Shown here: positions 1 to 8,911 of the stretch, piece by piece
How positions within the stretch are numbered: the first letter of the stretch is position 1
Layout: each line of letters opens with the position of its first letter
DNA from: Chlorobiota bacterium
GTDB taxonomy: Bacteria; Bacteroidota; Bacteroidia; Bacteroidales; F082
Length of the DNA stretch: 33,360 nt
Direction: 5' to 3'
NCBI GenBank assembly: GCA_013151505.1
Contig: JAADID010000081.1
Coordinates: 1-33,360, forward strand
Program-made: the position numbers and the translations under genes
Notes under the pieces: model-generated
The model's database searches: none
The model's input: the letters and a program-made list of their open reading frames with translations, nothing else
What the model was told of the DNA's origin: nothing

Positions 1-1853
1 GCATTATTGATGTGAGCGATCCGGAAGCGCCGGGCGAAATTGGTTTTTTTGATACGGGAAGTGAGGCAAAGGGTGTTTATATCAGCGGCAATTACGTTTA
101 TGTAGCGGATGGAGGTGATGGTCTGCGCATTATTGATGTGAGCGATCCGGAAGCACCGAGCGAAGTTGGTTTTTATGATACGGGCATGTGGGCATACGAT
201 GTTTATGTAAGTGGCAATTATGCTTACGTGGCGGATTATTTTGACGGTTTACGCATCATAGATGTGAGCAACCCGGCAGCACCGGCAGAAGCCGGCTTTT
301 TTGATACGGAAAGTTTCGCACTCGGTGTTTACGTCAGCGGCAATTACGCTTATGTGGCAGATTGGTATGATGGATTACGCATCATTGATATAAGTGATCC
401 GGCAGCGCCGACAGAAGTTGGTTTTTTCAATGCGGGAAGTCTTGCAAGGGGTGTTTACCTCAATGGTAATTATGCTTATGTAGCAGTTGGTGGTTGCGGA
501 GGTTTATATATTGTTGATGTGAGCAACCCGATAGCACCGGTCAAAGTTGGTTTTTTTGATCCCGGGAATAGTATATTCGATGGACCCTGGACTTACGGTG
601 TTTTCGTCAGCGGCAATTATGCTTATATCGCAAACTTCTTTGATGGTTTACGAATTATTGACGTGAACGATCCGGAAGCCCCAACCGAAACCGGTTTTTT
701 TGATACGGGAAGTGATGCGATGAATACTTACGTCAGCGGCAATTATGCTTATGTGGCAAACTGGTACGACGGCTTACGCATCATTGATGTGAGCAACCCG
801 GAAGCGCCAACCGAGGTTGGTTTCTATGATACCGAAGGCTTTGCGTGGAGTGTTTATGTAAGCGGTAATTATGCTTATGTGGCGGATACTTATGATGGTT
901 TACGCATTATTGATGTGAGTGATCCGGCGGCACCTGTCGAAGTTGGCTTCTTTGATACGGGTAGTCTTGCGGAGAATGTTTTCGTCCTCGGTAATTACGC
1001 GTATGTGGCGGATGCATTTAAAGGTATGCGTATCATTGACGTGAGCAATCCGGCTGCGCCGGTTGAAGTCGGGTTTTTTGATACGGAGAGTGAGGCGAGG
1101 AATGTTTACGTCGTCGGCAACTATGCTTATGTGGCAGACTGGGATGATGGTTTACGCATCATAGATGTGAGCAATCCGGCAACACCGGTAGAAGTCGGTT
1201 TCTTTTATTCGGGGATTCGTGCAAACCGTGTTTATGTCAGTGGCAGCTACGCTTATGTGGCAGGTTATGTTGATGGTTTACGCATCTTAGATGTGAGCGA
1301 TCCGTCAGCACCCATTGAAGTTGGGTTTTTTGATACGGAAAACCTTGCATGGGATGTTTACGTCAGCGATAATTACGCTTATGTGGCAAATAACCTTGAC
1401 GGCTTACGCATCATAGATGTAAGCAATCCGTCAGCACCGGTCGAAGTTGGGTTTTTTAATACGACGAGCTCTGCACTGGGGGTTTTCCTCAGCGACAATT
1501 ATATTTATGTGTCAGATTATTATGACGGAATGTATATTTTTCAAAATGATTTGATTACAAACGTTAATGATGATAAAGTAAATGTACCGGGAACATCCGG
1601 TTTAACGCAGAATTATCCTAATCCTTTTAATAAATCAACCGCAATACAATATACTCTACTGCAATCTGCTCATGTCACGCTGAAAATATACAATAGTGCA
1701 GGCCAGTTAATAACAACCCTGGTTGACGAACAAAAACCTGCCGGGAAATATTCAGTTAATTGGAATGCGGAAAATGTTGGCGACGGTATTTATTTTTACA
1801 GAATTACTGCGGGAAAATTTTCGGATGAGAAGAAAATGATAGTTTACAGGTAA
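1..1853 (+). CDS. LVIVD-repeat (beta-propeller-like) secreted protein with C-terminal T9SS type A sorting domain; 5' end lies outside the window
   Basis: About 12 repeats of ~42 aa of the form LRIIDVSxPxAPxEVGFFDTxxxAxxVYVSGNYAYVADxxDG. C-terminus LTQNYPNPFNKSTAIQYTL...GIYFYRITAGKFSDEKKMIVYR is typical of T9SS sorting domains. The frame stays open to base 1; the GTG at 12 is inside a repeat (IIDVSDP). Confidence 0.9.
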   Translation, partial: IIDVSDPEAPGEIGFFDTGSEAKGVYISGNYVYVADGGDGLRIIDVSDPEAPSEVGFYDTGMWAYDVYVSGNYAYVADYFDGLRIIDVSNPAAPAEAGFFDTESFALGVYVSGNYAYVADWYDGLRIIDISDPAAPTEVGFFNAGSLARGVYLNGNYAYVAVGGCGGLYIVDVSNPIAPVKVGFFDPGNSIFDGPWTYGVFVSGNYAYIANFFDGLRIIDVNDPEAPTETGFFDTGSDAMNTYVSGNYAYVANWYDGLRIIDVSNPEAPTEVGFYDTEGFAWSVYVSGNYAYVADTYDGLRIIDVSDPAAPVEVGFFDTGSLAENVFVLGNYAYVADAFKGMRIIDVSNPAAPVEVGFFDTESEARNVYVVGNYAYVADWDDGLRIIDVSNPATPVEVGFFYSGIRANRVYVSGSYAYVAGYVDGLRILDVSDPSAPIEVGFFDTENLAWDVYVSDNYAYVANNLDGLRIIDVSNPSAPVEVGFFNTTSSALGVFLSDNYIYVSDYYDGMYIFQNDLITNVNDDKVNVPGTSGLTQNYPNPFNKSTAIQYTLLQSAHVTLKIYNSAGQLITTLVDEQKPAGKYSVNWNAENVGDGIYFYRITAGKFSDEKKMIVYR

Positions 1854-2044
1854 TAAAACCATTACTTTTTCTATAGTCTCTCACAAGTTTTCCCGCCCGG
1901 TCGGTGTGTAAGTGAGACTTGTGCGAAGATAGACAGATGGAAACTTTCATGACCGGGGAAACCATCCTAAACAGGAATCCCGCGGTTGGTGTCCTCACCG
2001 GGAAAAAGTCCCCGAAATCTGGACCCGCATAACGACATGACACA

Positions 2045-2189
2045 TTAATGGCTAAAGCCGATATGACGTGGCTTCTGTTTTTGATCACGGCGCTCAAGCA
2101 CCGTGCAAAACCCCATGACAGAACATTTTGCCCCGGCTTTTAAGCCGGGGGTAAAAAATGTAAAGAAACAATCTGGCTTTAGCCATTAA
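2045..2189. repeat. Copy 1 of a dispersed multi-hairpin element with 15-bp terminal inverted repeats
   Basis: TTAATGGCTAAAGCC (2045-2059) and its exact reverse complement GGCTTTAGCCATTAA (2175-2189); internal hairpins CACGGcGCTcaAGCaCCGTG (2086-2105) and CCCCGGCTT-TT-AAGCCGGGG (2131-2150). Related copy at 18190-18396. Confidence 0.75.
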
Positions 2190-2267
2190 AAAATTATTAT
2201 ATATCTCATATATCCAGTATGATACATCATGAGTATCAGTAGTAACCGCAATAATCCGATATCAACT

Positions 2268-2291
2268 GTTGTTGGTAAGGATACCAACAAC
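2268..2291. repeat. Perfect inverted repeat/hairpin, 10-bp stem, 4-nt loop
   Basis: GTTGTTGGTA-agga-TACCAACAAC. Confidence 0.8.
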
Positions 2292-2360
2292 GGCAAGGGA
2301 GGCAGGTAATTGTGTAATCTTTTCGACCTGCAAGGCCGGAATGAAAGGTGTGATTTTCCC

Positions 2361-2393
2361 GACCTGCCGGGTGCAAGCCCACCCGGCCGGGTC
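2361..2393. repeat. Nested hairpin overlapping the 3' end of the cpYpsA-like gene
   Basis: GACC..CCGGGTG-caagcc-CACCCGG...GGTC (inner 7-bp stem, outer 4-bp stem). Confidence 0.6.
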
Positions 2394-2850
2394 AGGAGAA
2401 AACTTTTTTGAGGATTTCCAACGTCTTCAGATAGATCCCCGGGCTTATACTTTCCCGCGGGCCGGCAATGTTCAAGACTTTGATTTTATGTTTTTCAATC
2501 CATTGCCAAATGGTTGTTTTCAAATCATGATCTCCGGTTTTGATGATAAGCAACGGTTTTTTGATTTGCCTGGCATATTCGGCAGTAAAGATGGTTCCGT
2601 TTCCCATCTCATCCGAAAAAATGATGAGTGTGCCATCGCCGTCTTTCACATTGAGCCGGGTACGTTCTGCATACAGTGAGGTTTTGGTTTCGGCCAGCGG
2701 ATATTTGCTATCGATCCTGCCATCCTCGGCAAGGCGCCCTTTGGGGCACCATCCGCCGCATTGAATATTTCTTTCCAAGGCAAAATCAAGGGCAGCACGG
2801 TCAACGCCCGTCTGCCCTCCGCTGATTATCTTTTCAACATACTTGTTCAC
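2392..2850 (-). CDS. Putative molybdenum carrier / cpYpsA-type SLOG-superfamily protein
   Basis: ISGGQTGVDRAALDFA...GGWCPKGRLAEDGRI...YPLAET...GDGTLIIF is typical of the family. GTG start 1 nt after the upstream stop codon. Confidence 0.85.
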   Translation of the reverse strand: MNKYVEKIISGGQTGVDRAALDFALERNIQCGGWCPKGRLAEDGRIDSKYPLAETKTSLYAERTRLNVKDGDGTLIIFSDEMGNGTIFTAEYARQIKKPLLIIKTGDHDLKTTIWQWIEKHKIKVLNIAGPRESISPGIYLKTLEILKKVFS

Positions 2851-2851
2851 A

Positions 2852-5095
2852 TTACGTTATTCCGTTGTTTTGATAATTGACAAAGTCGCGTTGTGATTTA
2901 TAAAGATTGACAACCTGTAAAGCCAGGTTCTTCGTTTCATTCAGGATATTAAAATACAGTATGCTGTTTTTTGTTCCCACTTCTGCATTTTTTATCCGTT
3001 TGATCATCACTTTATTCAGTTCACCAAGCATGCCAAGGAATTGCCTTTGCAGTTCCTGCAATTCTTCCTGCTTACTGAAGTCCTCTGCCTTCAGACTTTC
3101 AGCAACAAGCAGGATCAACTCCGAAAGCCGGGCATGAACTTTTCTCAACTCATTTATCTGCTCTTTTAACAGCGGTTTATGGTTATTGTCAACATGATTA
3201 AGCGCAGGAGTGACAATAAACGAAATACTGTGAAGCATTTCACGCATATAGTCAAGCACCTGGACAAAATAATAAGCCGTATCGGTTGCCTCGGCACGTA
3301 ATTTTTCCACGATCAGGCCGATATGGTCTTTCAGATATTTTGTTCTTGCCGTAATCTTATCAATTTCCTTTTTTTTCAGGTCTTTGAAATTTTCTTTTTC
3401 CAGCCCGTCAATAGCCCTGCCATAATTTTCAACAATGATCTTCAGGTTTTTGACAATCCCTTTCATTGATTTCTCGACAATATTTTCATCGGAAAGAGTT
3501 TCCAGTTCATCTTCCTCTCCTTTTTCTTCCAGCGTTTTTTTGTGATGAATGACATGTGTCCGGTAAATTACATAAGCCACAACGGCCAGCATGATGACCA
3601 TGCCCACAATTCCAGCGTAATTAAAGATATAAACCATAATAAAAGCCACAGTAAAGGCGGAAATTGCCGTCAGAAACCAACCGCCAACCACGGCAAACAC
3701 ACCCGATATCCGGTAAACAGCGCTTTCCCGGTCCCATGCCTTATCAGCGAGCGAAGCGCCCATAGCGACCATAAAAGTTACATACGTAGTCGAAAGGGGC
3801 AATTTAAGCGAAGTTCCGAAAGCGATAAGAATACTGGAAACCGTAAGGATGACCGACGCACGGATCAGATCAAATTCGGGCTTGTCTTTTTTCCTGGTCC
3901 CACTTTTTTCTTTATAAGGTTCAAACTGTTTCTCGATAGTCCGTACCAATCCACCGGGCAGCGCTTTTTTGATGTTTGATGAAAAATTTATAGATGAACG
4001 CACCAGTACTTTTGATATCCATGTTGACCTGAACCTTTCGTCTCCTTCATCCTGGCGGCCAAGGTCGAGGGATGTCTGAACCACCGATCTGGCCTTGGAT
4101 GAAATGAACAAAGTCAACACCATAATGATCCCTGCTATCACAAGAAAAAGAGTAGGCGTTGGCACTTTTCCGGCCAGTCCGCTCATCAGAAAGCTGTTTG
4201 GGTCAGCGCCGGGGTTGACAGCAAACAATTCATAGGAATTAAAACCGGCGATGGGCACCCCGATAAAGTTTACAAGGTCGTTACCGGCAAAGGCCATAGC
4301 AAGGGCAAATGTACCGATCAAGACAATAACTTTCAGGATATTAAACCGGGTAAGCCAGAATAGCAGTTGCAGCAGAATAGTCCATCCTATCCAACTGTAA
4401 AGCAGGATCAAAGCGCTATTGGCATTGATCCAGTCTTTCGTTTCATCTGTCATAAAGGAGGCTCCCTTCGCTCCTTTGATCAGCATAAAATACGTCATGG
4501 CTGTAAAGGCGATACCCCCCCACACAGCGCCGAGGTATTTGATCCGCCTGACATAATTAAAAGAAAAAGCTATTCTTATAAAATACTGGATTAACGCACC
4601 TGTGGTAAAAGCAATTCCGACGGATAGCAGGATACCGGAAATAATAGCGAGAGCCTTGGAAGAGTTGATAAACTGGCCTATGGTCATACCTCCGTCACTG
4701 CTAATCAACTTTATGGTAGCCATTCCCACCGCTGCTCCCAGCAATTCAAACACAATGGAAACCGTGGTTGATGTTGGCAAACCTGCCGTATTGTAAGCAT
4801 CCAGCAAGATCACATCGGTGACCATCACAGCCATAAAAATGATCATAATCTCGGAAAAATAAAACTCTCCGGGATTAAAAATGCCTTTTCGCGCCACTTC
4901 CATCATACCGCTGGAAAATACAGCCCCCACCATGATACCCAGTGCGGCAACGATCACAATGGTACGAAAAGGGGCAACCCGTGAACCAATGGCAGCATTC
5001 AGAAAATTTACGGCGTCATTGCTGACTCCTACAATCAGGTCGGATGCAGCGAGCAGAAAAAGGACAATGACAATGGTCAGATAAACGTATTCCAC
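2852..5095 (-). CDS. PiT-family inorganic phosphate transporter with C-terminal PhoU-like helical region
   Basis: N-terminal 'GVSNDAVNFLNAAIGSRVAPFRTIV', internal 'AFAGNDLVNFIGVPIAG' and 'LPLSTTYVTFMVAMGASLAD' are PiT signatures. The ~200-aa C-terminus is helical and charged. Confidence 0.92.
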   Translation of the reverse strand: MEYVYLTIVIVLFLLAASDLIVGVSNDAVNFLNAAIGSRVAPFRTIVIVAALGIMVGAVFSSGMMEVARKGIFNPGEFYFSEIMIIFMAVMVTDVILLDAYNTAGLPTSTTVSIVFELLGAAVGMATIKLISSDGGMTIGQFINSSKALAIISGILLSVGIAFTTGALIQYFIRIAFSFNYVRRIKYLGAVWGGIAFTAMTYFMLIKGAKGASFMTDETKDWINANSALILLYSWIGWTILLQLLFWLTRFNILKVIVLIGTFALAMAFAGNDLVNFIGVPIAGFNSYELFAVNPGADPNSFLMSGLAGKVPTPTLFLVIAGIIMVLTLFISSKARSVVQTSLDLGRQDEGDERFRSTWISKVLVRSSINFSSNIKKALPGGLVRTIEKQFEPYKEKSGTRKKDKPEFDLIRASVILTVSSILIAFGTSLKLPLSTTYVTFMVAMGASLADKAWDRESAVYRISGVFAVVGGWFLTAISAFTVAFIMVYIFNYAGIVGMVIMLAVVAYVIYRTHVIHHKKTLEEKGEEDELETLSDENIVEKSMKGIVKNLKIIVENYGRAIDGLEKENFKDLKKKEIDKITARTKYLKDHIGLIVEKLRAEATDTAYYFVQVLDYMREMLHSISFIVTPALNHVDNNHKPLLKEQINELRKVHARLSELILLVAESLKAEDFSKQEELQELQRQFLGMLGELNKVMIKRIKNAEVGTKNSILYFNILNETKNLALQVVNLYKSQRDFVNYQNNGIT

Positions 5096-5186
5096 TATTC
5101 TTAAATTTAATTAATGACTAAAGGACAAAAAAAGATAAAACAAACATTGTATCAGTTAAATGTTTATTAAGAAATTGTTAAGTCTT

Positions 5187-7322
5187 TTATTTTTCAAATA
5201 CCGGTTTCATTCCGAGGTTATACATGATAAAACTGTAGATGTCTGTGGTTTCTTCAATTTGTTTGGCCGTTGGTTTCCCCGCACCATGGCCCGCACGGGT
5301 TTCTATTCTTACCAAAACCGGGTTCTTCCCGCCGTTCTTCTCCTGCAAAGTAGCCATAAACTTAAAAGTGTGCGCCGGAACCACCCGGTCGTCATGGTCG
5401 GCAGTAATGGCAAGAGTTGCCGGATAGTTGACGCCTTCTTTTATATTGTGTAAGGGTGAGTAGGAATAAAGATATTTAAACATTTCCTCGCTGTCGGCGC
5501 TGGTACCGTAATCAGAAGCCCACGCCCAGCCAATGGTGAAATTCTGGTAACGCAGCATATCCATTACCCCGACTATCGGGATGGCGACTTTGAACAGATC
5601 GGGCTGTTGAGTCATGCAGGCGCCCACAAGCAAACCGCCGTTTGAACCCCCAATGATGGCCAGTTTATCGCGTGAGGTGTATTGGTTGTTGATCAGCCAT
5701 TTAGCTGCATAGATAAAATCATCAAAAACATTTTGTTTGTTCATTTTGGTACCTGCCTCATGCCATTCTTCGCCATACTCGCCTCCGCCCCGTAAGTTGG
5801 CCATGGCATAAATCCCCCCCTGCTCAAGAAATATAACACGGCTGACACTGAAGCTCGGCGTTAAGCTGATGTTAAATCCACCGTAACCATAAAGCAAAGT
5901 CGGATTTTTCCCGTCTTTTTTCATTCCCCTTTTGTAAACAATGAACATGGGCACTATAGTCCCGTCTTTGCTTTCATAGAATACCTGTTCCGTTTCATAG
6001 TCTTCCGGATTAAAGTCCACTTCAGAAGATTTAAACACCGTGGATTCCCCGGATTCAATATTGTAACGATAGATCGTTGATGGAAAAGTAAAAGAGGTAA
6101 AGCCATAAAACGCAATGTTGTCATCTTTATCACCGTTAAATCCTCTCAGAGTCCCGATGGCAGGCAGGATCAACTCATTCTGATAATGGCCTTTCAGGTC
6201 GTAAAAATAGGCCCTGCTGCTTGCATCCTTCAGGTACTGGATAAACAACCTTCCGCCGACGATTTTTGCATCTTCCAACACATCTTCTTTTTCTTCGATC
6301 AGCGTTTCCCAGGTTGCCGGATCAGGATTTTTAAAATCAACCAGGATCAATCGTCCTTTGGGTGCATTGTCGTTGGTCTGGATCAATAACTTTTCGCCGA
6401 TATGGTCAATCACCTGATAATCGTAGTCGAAACCCTCCGCAATTTTTTTGAATTTTAAACGGCCAACATCATCAGCCCGGGCAGCATACAAAGCATTTCC
6501 GCTGGTGCTTTCCGACTCAGTGATCATCACAAATGCCTTATCTTTGGTCAGGTACGCGTAAAAGTTTCTCAAAGGATGCTCTTTATCCTGAAAGATCAGC
6601 TTGTCTTCTTTCTGGTTTGTTCCCAGTTTATGATAAAAAACTTTATGAAAACGGTTTTGTCCCGATAGTTCGTCACCTTTCTCCGGCTTACCATACGCCG
6701 AATAGAAAAAACCGTCGCCTTTCCAGGAGATGCCGGAGAACTTGACCCATCGGATGTGATCATTCAGCCTCTTTCTGTCCTTAATCTGCATCACATAGAT
6801 TTCATTCCAGTCTGAACCTCCGCTGGCTATACTGTAGCCCAGATATTTACCATCTTTCGAAACGCCGAGGCCGGCCAGCGCCACCGTTCCGTCTTCCGAT
6901 AATTTGTTGGGATCAAGCAAAACTTCCGGTTCGGAATCCGGAGTTTTCTGCATGTACAGAACACTCTGATTCTGAATGCCGTCGTTTTTGAAAAAGAAAT
7001 ATTTTCCGCCTCTTTTGAACGGCACACCATATTTGGGGTAATTCCAGATTTCAGTCAGCCGTTCGCGAAATTCTTCCCTGAAAGGGATCTTTGACAAATA
7101 TTCCTGTGTGATCTTATTTTCGGCCTTTACCCATTCTTTTGTTTCTTTCGAGTTGTCATCTTCCAGCCAGCGGTAAGGGTCAGCAACTTTGTGTCCGAAA
7201 TAAACATCTGTCGTATCCACCTTTTTTGCCCTGGGATATTGAATATCAACTCTGTTTTGCTGTGAACAAGCTGATATCAGGAGAAAAAACGCGACTGAAA
7301 ATAAAAAAGTTGCAGATTTCAT
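5187..7322 (-). CDS. Prolyl oligopeptidase (S9A) family serine peptidase, lipoprotein signal
   Basis: PRAKKVDTTDVYFGHKVADPYRWLEDD; catalytic GGSNGGLLVGA; DDRVVPAHTFKF; GHGAGKP; N-terminal FLLISACSQQ lipobox. Confidence 0.95.
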   Translation of the reverse strand: MKSATFLFSVAFFLLISACSQQNRVDIQYPRAKKVDTTDVYFGHKVADPYRWLEDDNSKETKEWVKAENKITQEYLSKIPFREEFRERLTEIWNYPKYGVPFKRGGKYFFFKNDGIQNQSVLYMQKTPDSEPEVLLDPNKLSEDGTVALAGLGVSKDGKYLGYSIASGGSDWNEIYVMQIKDRKRLNDHIRWVKFSGISWKGDGFFYSAYGKPEKGDELSGQNRFHKVFYHKLGTNQKEDKLIFQDKEHPLRNFYAYLTKDKAFVMITESESTSGNALYAARADDVGRLKFKKIAEGFDYDYQVIDHIGEKLLIQTNDNAPKGRLILVDFKNPDPATWETLIEEKEDVLEDAKIVGGRLFIQYLKDASSRAYFYDLKGHYQNELILPAIGTLRGFNGDKDDNIAFYGFTSFTFPSTIYRYNIESGESTVFKSSEVDFNPEDYETEQVFYESKDGTIVPMFIVYKRGMKKDGKNPTLLYGYGGFNISLTPSFSVSRVIFLEQGGIYAMANLRGGGEYGEEWHEAGTKMNKQNVFDDFIYAAKWLINNQYTSRDKLAIIGGSNGGLLVGACMTQQPDLFKVAIPIVGVMDMLRYQNFTIGWAWASDYGTSADSEEMFKYLYSYSPLHNIKEGVNYPATLAITADHDDRVVPAHTFKFMATLQEKNGGKNPVLVRIETRAGHGAGKPTAKQIEETTDIYSFIMYNLGMKPVFEK

Positions 7323-7463
7323 GGTTCCTGGTTTTTGGAAGGTATAAATATAGAAATTTAATTAAACCTGACGATATTTCCTGACATTTTACCTTTCCGC
7401 GGACAAAGCGGCAATATTTATCAATAATTTCGCACAATATTCTTCTTTTAAACAAAACATGAC

Positions 7464-7985
7464 ATGAGCAAAATATACGTCGTCGGTTTCATGGGAGTCG
7501 GTAAAAGTACCGTAGGGAAAAAACTTGCCCGGAAACTGGGGTATGACTTCCTTGACATGGATGATGCTTTTGAAGAAAAATACAAGATCAGCATTCAGGA
7601 TTTTTTTGAAAAATACGGTGAAGAGTTGTTTCGTAAACTGGAGCATCAACTGCTCAAAGATACTTTCACAATGGAAAACGTTGTCATTTCAACCGGCGGG
7701 GGAACGGTTGTATGTGAAAATGCCATGGAACTGATGAACAAAAACGGAATTACAATTTACCTGAAGATGCCGGTTGGCGCACTCGTGAAACGACTGAAAA
7801 ACGTTAAAAGAAAAAGGCCGCTGATCCACGGTAAAAAAGAAAATGAAATAGAACAGGTCATTGAGGAAAGGATGAAAGAACGTTTTCCTTATTATCAAAC
7901 GGCAAAAATTGAGGTGGATGTGACGGGGATTGATGTTCAGGAACTGGTGAGGAAAATAAAAGCGCAGGTGGAAGTAATGGAATGA
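7464..7985 (+). CDS. aroK: Shikimate kinase
   Basis: VGFMGVGKSTVGKKLARKLGYDFLDMDDAFEEKYKISIQDFFEKYGEELFRKLE...STGGGTVV. Confidence 0.93.
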   Translation: MSKIYVVGFMGVGKSTVGKKLARKLGYDFLDMDDAFEEKYKISIQDFFEKYGEELFRKLEHQLLKDTFTMENVVISTGGGTVVCENAMELMNKNGITIYLKMPVGALVKRLKNVKRKRPLIHGKKENEIEQVIEERMKERFPYYQTAKIEVDVTGIDVQELVRKIKAQVEVME

Positions 7986-8013
7986 TGAATGGATACTGCC
8001 TGCCTGTCCGAAT

Positions 8014-8027
8014 CCGTCAGGTGACGG
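8014..8027. repeat. Short perfect hairpin CCGTCA-gg-TGACGG
   Basis: 6-bp stem, 2-nt loop, downstream of aroK. Confidence 0.5.
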
Positions 8028-8068
8028 AGAAGGCGGGGATGCCTGTAATTTGAAAATGGTCAATAGAA

Positions 8069-8124
8069 AATTGTTGATTGCCGATTGCCAACTGCGGACT
8101 GAAGACTGAAAATTACCAATGGCT
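8069..8124. repeat. Degenerate 7-bp-period tandem array between aroK and the aldolase gene
   Basis: AATTGTT GATTGCC GATTGCC AACTGCG GACTGAA GACTGAA AATTACC AATGGCT read in register. Confidence 0.6.
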
Positions 8125-8223
8125 GTCAAAAACTGTCCGGACGGGAATCGGGAATAACGCAGAAAATGAAACAAATAAGTTATCTTGCGATAACTATTGG
8201 GATTAGGCCGGAAAAAAACAAAA

Positions 8224-8811
8224 ATGTCTTACGAAGGAGTAAAATACAACACAGAATACATTTCCGAGATTGTTCCTGCAGACAACAGGATTGACGAACT
8301 CAGGAAATGGTGCCGGATATTTCATGAAAAAGAACTCGCACCCCATTATCCCGGAGGTACTCACGGCAACATGAGTTTCAGGGTAAATCCGGAAAAAGAT
8401 ATCTTTATCATTACGGCAGCCCGCACCAGTTTTGCAGAAGAATTATCCCCGGAAGCATTTTTCACAGTCACCGCTGTTGACCTTAAAAATGCCGTTGTGT
8501 ATGTTTCGGGATCAAAAACCAGGGAACCCTCATCCGAAACTCTGCTGCATTTCGCTATTTACCGCGAACGTTCCGATGTGATGGCCATACTGCACGGACA
8601 TTGCAAAACCATCACCCAACACGCAGAAAAACTGGGCATTGTCACAACAAAGGAATTTGTCGAGCCGGGAACCGTAAAAGTCGTGGACAGCGTGCTTGAA
8701 GTACTGGACAATCACCATTTCATCGAAATGAAAGGTCACGGTTTTTTATCGCTCGGAAAATCCATTAACGAAGCCGGACTACTGGCCATGGAAATGCTGA
8801 AAAAGGTTTGA
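8224..8811 (+). CDS. Class II aldolase/adducin family protein
   Basis: HYPGGTHGNMSFRV...SETLLHFAIYRERSDVMAILHGH...IEMKGHGFLSLGKSINEAG. ATG at 8224 preferred over the GTG extension at 8197. Confidence 0.85.
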   Translation: MSYEGVKYNTEYISEIVPADNRIDELRKWCRIFHEKELAPHYPGGTHGNMSFRVNPEKDIFIITAARTSFAEELSPEAFFTVTAVDLKNAVVYVSGSKTREPSSETLLHFAIYRERSDVMAILHGHCKTITQHAEKLGIVTTKEFVEPGTVKVVDSVLEVLDNHHFIEMKGHGFLSLGKSINEAGLLAMEMLKKV

Positions 8812-8911
8812 GGTGGTGGGCGTTACAAGTTATGTGGCATATTGGTAAAAAACGCCGTTTCGCCGCAACGAAAGTTTTTGTGTGCCGCTGTAAAGCCTCG
8901 GTAAACATCTG

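Noticed and set aside
1-1540. Tandem 126-bp repeats considered as a CRISPR or satellite array
   Set aside because: In-frame protein repeats of an LVIVD protein; no spacer structure.
1804-2097. 97-aa minus-strand ORF
   Set aside because: Overlaps the T9SS domain coding sequence and the left end of the hairpin element; no recognisable protein features.
2269-2679. 136-aa plus-strand ORF
   Set aside because: Antisense to the convincing cpYpsA-like gene and begins inside a hairpin.
7689-8174. 161-aa minus-strand ORF across aroK and the heptamer array
   Set aside because: Antisense to aroK and partly translated from tandem repeats; composition is low-complexity.
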